Numbered from the stretch's first letter, positions 11,161 to 22,699 are shown. The stretch is 64,000 nt of DNA from Zygnema cylindricum (GCA_037447655.1 JBBHKE010003482.1:49870-113869), one strand, 5' to 3'. A program made the numbers and translations. The notes: a model not told the origin generated them from the letters alone.

Positions 11161-11309
11161 CATGGTTCAAATGTGTGAAAACAATTGGAGACGCTATATG
11201 CGGTCACTCCATACTATACGCGTACTATACGGTATAAGGTATAATACACACATAGTACGGGGAAACCATGTATGGCATTTCCAATTGTTTCCGCACGTTT
11301 GAACTATGT
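11161..11309. mobile_element. Family E hairpin MITE, copy 1
   Basis: 149 bp near-palindrome: the left arm begins CATGGTTCAAATGTGTGAAA and the right arm is its inverted partner, with the shared core AACAATTGGA. A second copy lies at 20168-20322. No coding content. Confidence 0.7.
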
Positions 11310-11915
11310 GACAAAAAAAAAAGCACACCATTGTCAAAAAATAGTCCGTGAAACTACAATAGAATGATTACAAGATGTGTAATGTTCAATGTTTTGTTCC
11401 AAATTTCAAGGCGATTCTTCATAGTAAAAGGTGGGTGCGGGCATTCAAAAAAGACACAAGGAGAAAGAAAATTATCGAATTAAAAGCTTAAACAAAAATG
11501 ACACAAAAAGAGAGGAAAGGATAGAATCAAAAGGTTAAATAAGTTGCTAACCTAAAACAACACCTGCAAGCGAACTTGTAGCATAGAACACAGAAATATT
11601 GAAAAAGTCTTCGATAGTTTGCAATAAGTACCCTCGTTTCAGGTTTTACTGAAACTGAATGCCTGAGCAAAAAGAGCCTCTAACAAGAAAATGGAGTGTG
11701 TAACATACAAGGATCAATTTCATTTAGAAATCATTAAGATTTTCTTCTGTTTTTTCTGACATAATGAAAAAAATAGGTACAACGACAAAAAATGTGCACA
11801 AGTCCTACTATTTAAGACAATTTAAAAAATGATGTACGTAAAAATGATATTTAAAAAAAGAGATGTAGGCTTAGGAAAAAAAAACATTTCTTTTAACTTT
11901 CGTTTGGATAAAACT
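11310..11915. other. Region 3' of the TMEM161-like gene
   Basis: AT-rich, no coding frame recognised. It probably contains the 3' untranslated region of the minus-strand gene that ends at 11916. Confidence 0.4.
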
Positions 11916-13388
11916 TTAACTCGCCTGAAAGATACCGATTCTAAATCCAGCCAAAATTACACAAGTCTCCAATGCCCATACTGAACTTGACCACCATGCG
12001 AGAAAAATAAACGATTCACGCATCAAAAATGGAGGAAAAAGAAAACCTTTTTCGATTGCCATGGCATCTAAATGGGTGCCCCTAGTTCTAGAAAGACCTA
12101 GAAGGATCAAAGGAATGGCTCCAGGCAAAAGACTTTGCATGGCAACTCTCGAGAGAATATGACTTGTAAGTCCCGTTCTTGCCTTCAAATAATTGACATC
12201 GGTTTCTATACTTCCATGGAGGTTTTTGTACCAAGTGAGGATTGCAGTATTCAAATGAGACTGAACATTGATTCTAAACATGAGGATATACAACAAACCA
12301 GTGAATGTCAATAAAGTCATCCGCACAATAATTAGAGTGCTCACCGATACTCCAAAACCTCTGTCCCAGTCTTGAATATCGTCGCCGATTTCTCCAACGT
12401 CTCCGTCACCCTCGATTTTCCGAGAATTGAAATCTTGTTGATGAACAAATAGAGAAGTCATTGGTTTTATCCAGAGACAAAGAGTTATTATCGGCAAAAT
12501 CATGCTTAGATGGAGAAGAAAACGGACAATCCAATGTCGTCGTAAAATGGTTATATCGTTATCATCTGGAAAAGTCGATATATAGTAACATCGGACCCAT
12601 CGAATTGCAGATGGTAAAAGGAGAGCAGTTTCAACACCTGCTAATAAGGACAGAATACCCTTAACCACAACTACTGGAAGCTCAATCGGAGGATATGGAT
12701 CGGTTTCATTTTCAAGTTTACTATTCAAATGAGAAGCAATGACCTTTCCGGCATTGACAATCGCATCTTCGAATGAAAAATCAAAATAGGAGTTCGGTGT
12801 CGAAAGGAGAAGGTAAAAAGATAGAAGGAAACCTCCTGTACCGCAAATAGCGCTGATTTGAATATCTAGTAAACTGCTTGTAGCTTTTTCCCATTGAACT
12901 TGAGCTACATTTCTGATAACTCTCCATATAGTCATTGTACCAAGAAGTAAAGCTACAATATCTCCTCCATCCACTATCTCCTGAGAGGATTCAGGAATTG
13001 TACGGTGTAAAATATCGCAAGCAAGAAGAACTACAAACCCTAAAACCAAAAACATGACAACTTCATTGTATTCTTTGTAATTTGTTCGAGTCAATATATG
13101 AATCGGTTGTACATTTAGTGATAGAAGTTTCGAACCGCCAGAATTGATCCAATCTTCATCCTTTTTTTTTGTCGTTTTCTTCTTATTGCTACCGGAATTA
13201 CTGTTGCTGTTGTTGGTATTGTTTCCAGTTTCTTCCTTTTTTTTAACACTTCCAGAATCTTCATCTTGAACATAAAACTGTTTGAGACCGTCGAGAAGTT
13301 TGATCGAAATATCAAATGATGACGTCAGCAAGCCGACCAATAGGCAAAGAGCCACATAAAAGGCACACGTGGCAACACCTAAAATCAT
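11916..13388 (-). CDS. TMEM161-family multi-pass membrane protein
   Basis: One uninterrupted 490-residue frame. The ATG is immediately preceded by an in-frame TGA, so the start is well fixed unless an upstream exon exists. I recognise the TMEM161 family by several collinear blocks: an N-terminal signal-anchor-like segment (residues ~2-25), a helix ending VETALLLPSAIRWVR, the block LCLWIKPMTSLFVHQ (compare LWLWTKPIARDFLHQ in animal TMEM161), and a C-terminal PPFLMRES-x-AWWSSS block matching PLFLRGV-x-IWWTAA. About eight to ten hydrophobic helices are visible. Animal TMEM161 proteins are about 480 residues, so length fits. An Asn/Lys-rich low-complexity insert sits near residues 50-75. Function in photosynthetic organisms is not known to me. 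It is the only gene here without introns. Confidence 0.82.
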   Translation of the reverse strand: MILGVATCAFYVALCLLVGLLTSSFDISIKLLDGLKQFYVQDEDSGSVKKKEETGNNTNNSNSNSGSNKKKTTKKKDEDWINSGGSKLLSLNVQPIHILTRTNYKEYNEVVMFLVLGFVVLLACDILHRTIPESSQEIVDGGDIVALLLGTMTIWRVIRNVAQVQWEKATSSLLDIQISAICGTGGFLLSFYLLLSTPNSYFDFSFEDAIVNAGKVIASHLNSKLENETDPYPPIELPVVVVKGILSLLAGVETALLLPSAIRWVRCYYISTFPDDNDITILRRHWIVRFLLHLSMILPIITLCLWIKPMTSLFVHQQDFNSRKIEGDGDVGEIGDDIQDWDRGFGVSVSTLIIVRMTLLTFTGLLYILMFRINVQSHLNTAILTWYKNLHGSIETDVNYLKARTGLTSHILSRVAMQSLLPGAIPLILLGLSRTRGTHLDAMAIEKGFLFPPFLMRESFIFLAWWSSSVWALETCVILAGFRIGIFQAS

Positions 13389-15191
13389 TCAAGTAGAAAC
13401 TAGTAAGAGAGGGCAAAAGCCAGAATGCTTTTGTCGTTTTCTATCGTAAATAGAATGATTTAGAGGCGTATCGAATCCGATGGAGGATTGAAAACTTAAC
13501 CAGTTGGTGTCCTTTTCAATGAGAAAGCTTTGTCGAAAACGACAAAGCAAAAAGGCTAAAAAGGTGAAATGGAAAGGAAGGAGTAGAGGCAGAGAGGAAG
13601 AGGAAAAGGAGAGGCAAAAGATGGTACAAAGAGTACAAGAGTACAAATGTAATACAGGAGTACAAATGCAGTACAAGAGTACAGATATAGTACAAAAGTA
13701 CAAATGTACTGCAAGGGAGGAATGAGACGAAAAAAAGAATCAAGAGAGTGAAAAAAAAGAAAGCAAATCCTTTTTTGACTGCAGTATATTGTATATTGTA
13801 TATTTGTTGACCTTTTAAAGATTTAATCCTTTCAACATTCAGAATTTCAACGGTTAGACCATAAAATATTTGAGTCCTGAGGCAACTTTTTTACCTCGTT
13901 CCCACAATCAAAGACCCTGAACCCTTGAAAGAAAAGAAAAAACACACTGGCTGGGCAGGAAACAAAATGTTCTTGTTTGACCGAAACCGTACTCTTCAAA
14001 TGATTTTATAGGTTTTGAAGATGTTTTTCCCTGCCCGGCTTGCATCAGTTGAAGAGACGTAACTGACATGTACGGTCCTACAGAAAATCTGGACGTTGTA
14101 CGTCTTATGTCGTTTATGCGTCTTTCCTTCACTCAAAGCCATGAACTACAGTAGTGTTAATCACACATGAGTGGTTTTCAATTATCCACGTTCCAAAAAT
14201 TATTTAGTTCTAAGATATTTCTAATAAATTTTTAGATCCGACCGTTTACTAACTTGAATAGCAATAGGAAGTGTACGGTACAGTACTGCATGTCCGTTAG
14301 CGTAGTGTCCTATAATGTTTTGTGAATTACTGGACTTTAGTGCCTATCAACGTCGTTTACTTGAAACAATATCTATAAAAAGGCTGGTTTCACACGTTGA
14401 ATATTACCTTTCACGCGTGTGAACTCAACCACACCCGATAAGACAGCTAATGCCGTACAGTCGTTTCTGGCGGTTAGAAAGCCGGTACATTATTTTCCAT
14501 CTTTTTGGCCAAAATCTGTCTCGCTCCCGAGAGCATTTTACTTTTTTGACCGTGTCAGTCGGTCTAATGAGAAACGAGCCTATGTCCTGTTCCAGGAATT
14601 CTGGAATTGATTACGTTGAATCCACTCCGACGTACATCTTACCACTCATAGCACAATATTGAAGAAGTACAGTGGAGATTTAAACCATTACATCCACGTG
14701 GCACTGACCTGTTTCGCTAAAATTGAAATTCGAGCGACGCTGCAATGTATCAAAAATTCAAAATTAACAGTTCGCACTTAGAAATACTCATATTTTCAGC
14801 CCGTGAAACCGCCCTAAAAAACGTTTAGTAACATGCATTCAAAAGGTCACATCAGTATGGTAAAGTATAATACTGTACGGTACAGTACAGTACAGTACAG
14901 TATAGTACAGTACTGTACAGTACAGTACTGTACTGTACAGTACTGGTACCAAACGCACTTTATGGAACCAAACGAAACTTGTTTACGAAAAGTTTTTTTT
15001 TTTTTTTTTTGACCTCGTTCACGTCTGACCGTTTTGCTCCTCGTTTCGATGTACGGGCATAAAAATAAAAATAGGGAACCGGAAAAACTTTCGACTTTTG
15101 TTTTTTCTTTTCGCTTGCCCTCTACAGTACTGTACTACACGAATTTGTTAAGTCCGAGAAGTATCTTCGGTTTTAGGGTTTCGGAGAAGCC
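13389..15191. other. Intergenic region between divergent genes
   Basis: Separates the minus-strand TMEM161-like gene and the plus-strand ClpP6-like gene, so it should hold both promoters. It contains a GTACAAGAGTACAAATG minisatellite at about 13625-13710 and a GTACA pentamer array at 14870-14945. No coding exon was seen. Confidence 0.5.
14870..14945. repeat. GTACA/CAGTA simple repeat
   Basis: About 15 units of ACAGT/ACTGT with phase changes, self-complementary in places. It lies ~250 bp upstream of the ClpP6-like start codon. Confidence 0.85.
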
Positions 15192-18100
15192 ATGGAAGCA
15201 GCCATGGTTTCGACTGTTATTCTGCATAATGCTATTTTAAAAACAAGTACCGTAAGGTCAGTTTCACGTATCCTTTTTCCTTGTACTTTGTACTTTTTCC
15301 TTGTACTTTGTACTTTTTCCTTGAACTTTATCTCCGTAATTTGTTTATTTGTTTGTTAATTTTCTTGTAATTTGTATAACCGAAAATGATCGTTTTATTT
15401 GAATTATTGTAAGTTTTTTTTATTTTTTTTTGAAGCAGTCAACATCTGCAGGCTCGTGTTAGGAGGGAGGGCAGGGAGAGAGGGACAGACAGAGAGAACG
15501 AAAATGACACAGAGAGAGAGGGGGGGGGGGGGAGAGAGAGAGGGGGGGTGGGGGATGGAGAAGGAGAGGGAGAAAAAGGGCAGGGAACGTGAGTAGAAAA
15601 TGAGGGATAAGAGGGTGGAAGAGAGAGGGAGAATGAGAGTGGGCCAAAGATAAAGGGGGAGTAGTAAGGGAAATGGAGAAGAGATATGCGTTTAATATCA
15701 AAGGTTAAGTAAATTAATCATTTCATATTTATACCTCCTCCCCCCCTCCCTGTCTCCTGCCTCCCTCCTTTCTCCCATCCCTCCTGCCTCCCTCCTTCCC
15801 CTCCTCCCTCCTGCCTCCCTCCTTCCCCTCCTCCCTCCCCTCCCTCCTTCCCCTCCTCCCTCCTGCCTCCCTCCTCCCCCCCCCCCTCCTGCCTCCCTCC
15901 CCCCCCCCCCCCCTCCCTCCCTCTCTCCAAATTAAAGTAAAGTAAAAGAGGTAAAATAAAAGAGGTAAAGAAAGAAGGGGGATTAGTAAGGGAAATGGAG
16001 AAGAGATATGAGGTTTAGTCAATTAATCATTTTATATTTATACCTCCCTTCCTCCCCCCCTCCCTCTCTCCCCCCCTCCCTGCCTCCTGCCTCCCTCCTC
16101 CCCCCTCCCTCCTTCCCTCTCTCCAAATTAAAGTAAAATAAAAGAGGTAAAATAAAAGAGATTTTTTGAGATTTTTTGTGGTCTTTTGTGGTGGTATTGG
16201 AGCAGCTTATCTTCCAGTTTTTCCGAAAACTCTCTTCTCCAAAAGAAATCGCTCGGTGGATTGACCAAAAATGTCGGTCAACGGAGAACTTTTGGTCAAA
16301 CTTTTTCCAAAGTTTCCGCTTCCGTCTTTCCTGGTTATGATTCCTCTTCTGTCGTATATGACTCCTTTGGACTTGCAACTGGATCTGAAGGGTGAGGTGG
16401 GAAGCTCCCTCCTGAGATAATATAATCTTTTCTCTAGGGTTTCTTAGGGTATCTTAGAGTATCTTAGGGTTTCTTAGGGTTTCTTAGGGTTTGTTAGGGT
16501 TCCTTAGGGTTTCTTAGGGTTCCTTAGGGTTTCGTAGGGTTCCTTGGGGTTCCTTAGGGTTTCTTAGGGTTCCTTAGGGTTTTTTAGGGTTTTTTAGGGT
16601 TTTTAGGGTTTCTTATGTTTTTTTTCTCCATGGTTGGGGAGAATGTCTTTAGTGTTTGGCTCCCTCTTGAGATGCACATGATGTAGTGTTTGTTTTAGGG
16701 GTTTAATCCTAGGACTAGGGGAAATTTTCAAGTCAATTCAAGTATGATATGTGGTTGTTGCGGTGAAATTGCCTCGCCCATCACTAATAAAGTTGTTGAA
16801 TTATTCGCAATAAGACTCTATTATAATTAACTACACTAAATTATGTTTTACTACGTGGCTTTAGATGGGCCACTTAACTGAGTAGTCCTATGAATACTAA
16901 CTCATGTTTTTGGTTCGAAAAAACACTCACTTGAACTCTCATAGCGTTGGGCATTGTAATGTGTTTTTGACAAGTTTATTAATCTTTTTATTATTTTAAA
17001 CCAAAGTACACCATGTTTCGTTATTAGCGTTAATGTTTCTTTTCCCCTTTTAAACTCATATTTTTCTGTGCACCATTGTCGGTTTGTTAATCCAATGGAT
17101 GCGATGGAAAGATAAGATTCTTACCCCCGTAGTGACGATCTCCAATTGAAAATTCGACAGGTGTGCACGGAGAAAAGTTGATTTAAAGGCCTACAAAAAC
17201 TTACTGTATAGTGCGCCTTCCATTAAAATTCAAGTTTTGCCATGACTCGGTGTGAATTCAGCAATCTCGGCAAACCACTCACCACAATTAGTGTAATCCT
17301 TACTAGGGGACTTGAGCTCCTTAAAAACTTCAACTTTTTGTGTCGGGTCGGTGTAGTAACATTTTGACGGATTAACACTGTCAACATAATCTAATGTGTA
17401 AACAAGATCCACACTGTTAATTTAGATGTATTTAGGAGTATTAGATTTATTATGACAATTTAAATGTATAGATGTATTATGACAATTTAGATGTATCTAG
17501 ATGTATTTCAATCCATTTAAATCAATGCCTCTCAATACATCTCAAGTACGATATATTTTATTAAGGCTTTTGATTCTATTGTAATGCAGAGTGGTCATCC
17601 CACGAGCCGCCAGAAAGAAGGCTCCTCCAATCATGCCAGCTGTCATGACACCTGGAGGGCCGTCAGATCTTGTCAGTGCTTTTTTTAGAAATCGGATTAT
17701 CTTTATTGGATCTCCTATCAATGGACAAGTGGCCCAGCGTGTGATTTCCCAACTAATGACTCTGGCAACTATAGACGAGGAGGAAGAAATTAAGGTAAAG
17801 CATGTTTTCAAAGCTTGTATCCTCATTCAAGTGTTCATGTTATGGAGGAAGTGGAAGAAATAAATGGTTTATGTTTTCGAAGCTTGTATCTGCATGCAAG
17901 TGCTCATTTTATACAGGAAGAGGAAGAATTATAAGATTTAGGTTTTGGAAGGCTTGTATCCTCATTCAAGTGTTCATTTCATGGAGGAAGAGGAGGAAAT
18001 AAAAAATTTATGTTTTTGAAGCTTGTATCTGCATTCAAGTGCTCATTTTATAGAGGAAGAGGAAGAATTAAAAAAATTACGTTTTCGAAGGCTTGTATCC

Positions 18101-21100
18101 TCATTCAAGTCTTCGATTTGACTCTGTTTCGTGAAGAGGGTCTTGTGCTTTGTTTTTTTTTTTTGTAATTGTATACAAACTGTATAATATGTAATAATAA
18201 TCGTATAAAAACGTTTTAATATTTCGTATTTCCAGTTTTGTTTGAATGAGTTTGTTGTTTGGGTTGGGATGGCAGATTTATATCAATTGCCCAGGGGGAA
18301 GTACATACAGTGTTCTTGCAGTTTATGACTGCATGTCGTGGGTGAGTCCTAAAACCTTCGGTATAACCTTTTTTCGCAAGGTTAAATGGGACTCCTCTTT
18401 TACCTTTTTGGTCGTTTTTCTTCCTTATTACTCATGTTTACTCCATTTTTAAACCTTTAAGCATCCTTTTACCATCTTTTTTTACTATGCTCTGTGTGAC
18501 GGGCCATCTACTTCACTGCCCATCTCCGTTAGAGTTAATAACCCGAATTTTATTGCATGTTTTGACCTAAAACCATAAATTAGTGTTATTAACCATTTTT
18601 TAGTTAAGTGGCACATAATGAGGCACGTGGAAAAATACAATTAAGTGTAGGTAATACGCAATCTGCTTTACGTTAATAATTGGCTAACTCTAATAGCGAT
18701 GTAGTTTTTAACATTTAGCATCAAAATCAATTTAGCCTGGCGTTGTTTATTGGGAAGACTCAAAACATGGAATTCTGTATTGCAATAGTGCTTTATGTTT
18801 CATTTAAACTTTTCAATTCTTATCACTTCTTTCCCTTGTTTTTTTTCAAGTGATGCTAGAAATGACTAATGAGTGGTATGCAAAATTGGATAGGTGATGT
18901 GACAGAATGTTGATTTTCTTTGCTGATGTTTTGTTTTAGATGTGGTGGTTCAAATGTTGTGATTTATGTCTTTTGTTGGGTTTGTTGTCCTTTTTTGTGT
19001 TTATCAATTTAGGTCAATCCAGACAGTAATTCAGTGGCATTTGTTCTGTAATACTGCTTACTTTTTCATCTTCAACTTTAATTTATCGGTTCTCTTCCCT
19101 GTATATTCTAATGATGCCCGAAGTGACGTATGAGTGGTATGCTAAATTGGGCACATTGGGCATGCTAAATCGTGACAGGATTGCTGATTCTTTTGTTGTG
19201 ATTTATGGCTTTAGTCGGTTTTTTGTCCTTTTCTGCGGTTTATTGATTCCGGTTTAATTGAACATTAGTTCAATGGCATATGCTCTGAAATACTGCTTGC
19301 TTTTTCATCTTCAATTTTTAACTTATTTTTCACTTCAACTTTAATTTATCGGTTCTCTTCCCTATAGTTTCAAGTGATGCTCGTCAGGTTTTTGTCTTTT
19401 TCTGCGTTTTATTGTTTCAGGTTTAACTGGTCAGTGGCATATATTCTGCAATACTGCCTCATCTTCACCTAAACTTTAAGTTAGCAGTTATCTTCCTTGT
19501 TCTTTCAAGTGGTCCTTGCACTGACATATGAGTGGTATGCGAAATTGGGCATGTGACATAACAGAATTGTTGACTTTTTTTGGCTTATCTTGGTTTTGTC
19601 CTTTTCTGCATTTTATTGATGCAGGTAAAACCGGACATTAGTACCGTGGCGTTTGGATTGGCTGCCAGTCAGGGCGCCCTAATTCTCGCCGGTGGTACAA
19701 AAGGGAAACGTTTTGCGATGCCAAATGCTCGAATAATGATTCACCAGCCTCAAGGAGGATGTGGAGTACGTACTTTAAACTTTGTTTACAGCTGTTTATT
19801 GCATCGGATTTTGTTTTAATTATAAAACTTTGTTAGGTTCTGTATTTATGCATCTATTGATTTATTCAAGAGACTGCAGTAATACCTGCGGCTGTTCCTT
19901 GCATGGTAGTTAGGATATACTCGATTATTACATAACTGGCCAGTAATCAGAATATTTGTACAAAAAATGTATGTTTTCCATAAAATTGTATGATTTTCTG
20001 TATGATTGCTCTGCAACAGTAACGCCAGTTACATCGTACATATTATTTCTCAATGAGCAGAGAGTAACGATTATTTGTTCCTTTTTTCTCTGTAGGAAAG
20101 TTGAGACATTGGTTAAACTCATTTTTCTATCAAAGATTTGAAAAAGCTGCCGCAAATATAGTGGAAGCATAGTTTGTAATCTGTGAAAATGTATGGAAAC
20201 GCTAAATTGGGTTACCCAAATATTATACGTTTATTATACCTGAAAAACCTGTCTATTATGGGCATAATACAGGATAACCAGGTATAGCGTTTCCATGTGT
20301 TTTCGGCCTTTTTTGAACTATGAGTGGACGAGGTTTTAACTAAGTGAGGGATAGGTGCAAATTTCTGTGGCTAAGTTATTGGTTACTTCTTTTTTAACCA
20401 GAAAAGCTCACTTTTTTTTGTTTTTTTTTTGGGCAGGGAACTGCCCTGGATGTTAGGCGGCAGGTGGATGAAGTGGTATCTTCGAGAGATGTAAGACTTT
20501 CCCTTTTCCATTCTCTTAGGTAGTGTTATTGCGATATGTTCGATAATCGATATAATTGATAACTGATGTAATTGATAACCGGTATAATTTATAACTGATA
20601 TAATTGATAACCGATACAATTCGTAACCGATATTATTGATACCCAATATAATCGATAACCAATAGAATTGATAATTGATATAATTGGTAACCGATATAAT
20701 TGATAAAGGTGTCCGATAAATTGGGTTAAATGTTTATCGCCAGTATGTGTCTTATTTAATATATTGCGGTATAATGTGTATACTACATAGTGTACAGTAT
20801 ATAGTTAGTTCTGTACAATTAAAACGTAAATCTGTATTGTCTAGAGGGAATCTGGTGGCTGGCTTACATCAACTCTTAAAAGGATGGTTGGTATACAGAA
20901 ATGGAGAAAGAAAGATGGAAAGAATTAAAGTAAGAAAGGAAGAAAAAAAAAGGAGAGAGGGATAGGAAAATCTGGTGGCTCACATGAATCTTAAAGGGTG
21001 GTTGGTGTAACAGAAGCTGGATAAAATGTACTCTGCCTTCACTGGTCAGCCTATAGAGGTGGTACAAAAGTACACCGATCGTGACCGATTTTTCTCAGCG

Positions 21101-22038
21101 GCTGAGGTGAGTGGATTCGAATCTTACTCGAATCTTATCTCTCTTTTTAGTGTTTATCTACTTCTCGCAGTGTTTAGCTTTTGTTTCTCTTTTGTCTTTT
21201 TCCTTGTTTTTTCTGACAAAGCTTTCACCTAGACTTAGTTCAGTTGGTTGCGGAAAGTATTTTAGGTCTTCTTTCACGTTTAAACAATTAAAAATCGGCG
21301 TCAAATATTATGTATTTTAGGTTTAATTTAAGACTATTTCGATTTGTCACACTATTTAAGACCGAAAACGTCAAAGAATTTTCGGCTTTGCCGGCTTTCG
21401 TCTTTTTCTCCTTTTTCGTCTTTTTGTTTGAATCATTCAACTTAGTAATATTGAAGGAAGGCCGGAATAAGGCATTCTTGTATCACGAAAGCTGTTGAAC
21501 AAACAAATAAAAGTTAACTTCTTTCTATATTTTAACTTTTTTAATGAAACCATGTCATATTTTATGTTACAGTTGTCATACTTGCACCCTTCATTTATTT
21601 TAGGGTTTACAGAAAAATCGATTTTTAGTTTGTTTGTGTGTTATTTTCCTGCTGACCCATTTGATTCTTGAACTATCCACACTATAATTGGACAAAATGG
21701 TGGGTCTGTTGTGTGAGTTATTGTAGTTTTTTTTTTTTTTTTTTTTTTGTGGTTTGTAGTGAGTTAACGAGTATGGTCAAAGTGGTTGTTTTTTTTAATG
21801 CTATTGTTATCTTATATTTGTACTATTATTTATTATTTTTATATTATTCGTATGTTTTTATGTTATTTTTATATTGTTATTATATTGTTTTTATATTGTT
21901 ATAATGTTATAATTATGTTTTTGACGGGTACAAATGCGGTATATGTTTTTGAGTTAACGTAGTTTTTGTCTTTTTGTGGTTTGTTTGCAGGCCATGGAGT
22001 TTGGCTTAATCGATGGAGTAATCGAGACAGAATACTAG
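15192..22038 (+). CDS. CLPP6: Plastid ATP-dependent Clp protease subunit, ClpP6-like
   Basis: Exons: 15192-15251, ~16171-16391, 17590-17794, 18276-18341, 19625-19765, 20437-20490, 21014-21106 and 21991-22038 (TAG); about 295 aa joined. From exon 3 on, similarity to ClpP is continuous: [54 protein letters not shown], the nucleophile block [14 protein letters not shown] (Ser), the [10 protein letters not shown] block (His), a [12 protein letters not shown] block (Asp region), and a [11 protein letters not shown] end. The MPAVMTPGG leader and the LAASQG serine context are those of nuclear ClpP6/nClpP1 of plants, a peptidase subunit of the plastid Clp core. The first ~95 residues are Ser/Lys-rich and fit a transit peptide. 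Exon 1 and the acceptor of exon 2 are chosen by phase and are the weakest parts. Three introns hold duplicated splice junctions. Confidence 0.9.
15464..16165. repeat. Purine- then pyrimidine-rich tracts in ClpP6 intron 1
   Basis: A GA-rich tract (15464-15665) is followed by CCTCCCT tracts (15730-15925 and 16040-16125). The second and third blocks are a tandem duplication: each starts with an AATTAATCATTT-TATTTATACCTCC segment and ends CTCTCCAAATTAAAGTAAA followed by AAAAGAGGTAAAATAAAAGA. No coding content. Confidence 0.8.
16430..16612. repeat. TTAGGGTTTC decamer array, telomere-like
   Basis: About 18 units of TTAGGGTTTC, TTAGGGTTCC or close variants in intron 2 of the ClpP6-like gene, starting ~40 bp after the donor. 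The unit is 10-11 bp, not the 7 bp of a plant-type telomere, so this is an intronic minisatellite. Confidence 0.9.
16772..16957. mobile_element. Family B MITE, copy in ClpP6 intron 2
   Basis: The ends are GCCCATCACTAATAAAG and the inverted AGCGTTGGGC. The interior has TTAACTACACTAAATTATG and GGGCCACTTAACTGAGTAG, matching other copies at 18515, 43391, 43573 and 45066. About 186 bp, no frame. Confidence 0.65.
17007..17215. mobile_element. Family A MITE, copy in ClpP6 intron 2
   Basis: Starts TACACCATGTTTCGTTATTA, then GCGTTAATG. Interior segments (TTTCTGTGCACCATTGTCGG, AGATAAGATTCTTACC, GACAGGTGTGCACGGAGAAA) match the intact copy at 47570-47783. The right end is degraded. Confidence 0.65.
17777..18115 (+). 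repeat. Tandem array built from the ClpP6 exon 3 donor edge
   Basis: About five units of ~70 bp. Each carries a GAGGAAG(A/T)GGAAGAA-T(A/T)A segment that repeats the exon edge GAGGAGGAAGAAATTAAG, then a GTTTTCGAAGCTTGTATCCTC segment and ATTCAAGTGTTCAT. The first unit is the true exon 3 end with donor GTAAAG at 17795. Later units no longer have a clear GT donor. Confidence 0.85.
18515..18707. mobile_element. Family B MITE, copy in ClpP6 intron 4
   Basis: Left end CTGCCCATCTCCGTTAGAGT, right end CTAACTCTAATAGCGATG (inverted match). Interior: CATAAATTAGTGTTATTAAC and GTTAAGTGGCACATAATGAG, as in the other family B copies. Confidence 0.75.
18990..19460 (+). repeat. Decayed copies of the ClpP6 exon 5 acceptor and exon start
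   Basis: A segment of ~170-240 bp ending in the exon 5 start is repeated. Decoy starts lie at 19013 (after TTTAG, reading [10 protein letters not shown]), about 19252 (AG lost) and 19421 (after TTTCAG). The real exon starts at 19625 ([10 protein letters not shown]). Flanking CTTCAACTTTAATTTATCGG and GAGTGGTATGC blocks repeat with the same period. Confidence 0.85.
20168..20322. mobile_element. Family E hairpin MITE, copy 2 (ClpP6 intron)
   Basis: Palindromic 155 bp with arms containing ATGGAAACGCTA and its inverse TAGCGTTTCCAT, bounded by CATAGTTTG and its approximate inverse TTGAACTATG. Same family as 11161-11309. Confidence 0.75.
20541..20712. repeat. ~18 bp ATTGATAACCGATATA minisatellite
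   Basis: About nine to ten copies of a TAATTGATAACCGATA-like unit in the intron after the 54-base ClpP6 exon. Confidence 0.85.
20845..21013 (+). repeat. Duplicated acceptor before ClpP6 exon 7
   Basis: The block GGGAATCTGGTGGCT...GGATGGTTGGTATACAG (20848-20898) and the block GGAAAATCTGGTGGCT...GGGTGGTTGGTGTAACAG (20966-21013) are diverged duplicates. Both end in CAG. The second precedes the real exon 7 (K-L-D-K-M-Y). After the first comes AAATGGAGAAAGAAAGATGG, a degraded exon start. Confidence 0.8.
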
Positions 22039-22084
22039 TTTTTTTTTTTTTTTTTTTTAGTATTAGAATAGGTGTTCAGAGCTT

Positions 22085-22160
22085 CTCCCTCCCTCTCCCT
22101 CTCCCTCCCTCCCTCCCCTCTTCCCTCTTCCCTCCCCTCTCCCCTTTCCCCTCTCTTATC
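22085..22160. repeat. CCCTCT-rich tract
   Basis: Short pyrimidine tract ~50 bp after the ClpP6-like stop codon, probably 3' untranslated or intergenic. Confidence 0.7.
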
Positions 22161-22435
22161 TCTAGTACTCGGTGTACATTTATTTGCCATGAATTTTAAA
22201 TGGGAAGCTTTTTGCTCGTATCCACTTCTACAAGGATTTGCAGCTGAGTTTTTGAGTTTTTGAGTTTTTTTATGTTTTATTTTGGTTTATGTTTGAGTGA
22301 AAATGTTTCATTTTTTCGATTATTGTTAAGAGGTTACGGATACACAAAGCTATCCCCAGGGATTGGCAAAACCCTCATATCGTCAGTCCTCCCTCTCCAC
22401 CAGTACAATGTTTATCATTATAAGTCTTAATAGTT

Positions 22436-22697
22436 TTTTCCGCCACTGAAAACATCTTTTTTTTGAGCACATTAGTAATTTCCGCTGCTTAAAACATGCA
22501 CACCAGTTTTTTTCGCCACTTAAAACATCTTTTTTTGTGCACTCCCGCCGGATTGTCAATTTGATGGTCGCTATTGGAAGGCAAGATTCCCACCTTTGTA
22601 TTGGCGGTCTCTTTTTGGCAATCGATAAGTGTGCACTTAGAAAATATGTTTTAAGTGGCGAAAAAAATGTTAACTAATAGCAATGAGCGCTGTAGTA
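22436..22697. mobile_element. Family A MITE with an extra internal left end
   Basis: Contains CGCCACTTAAAACATCTTTT twice in the left half, then GTGCACTCCCGCCGGATTGT and ATTGGCGGTCTC, and at the right GTTTTAAGTGGCGAAAAAAA. This matches family A but with a duplicated left arm and degraded termini. Confidence 0.65.
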
Positions 22698-22699
22698 AG

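Noticed and set aside
16430-16612. Telomere or chromosome end
   Set aside because: Unit length is 10-11 bp and varied, and coding exons of the same gene continue on both sides.
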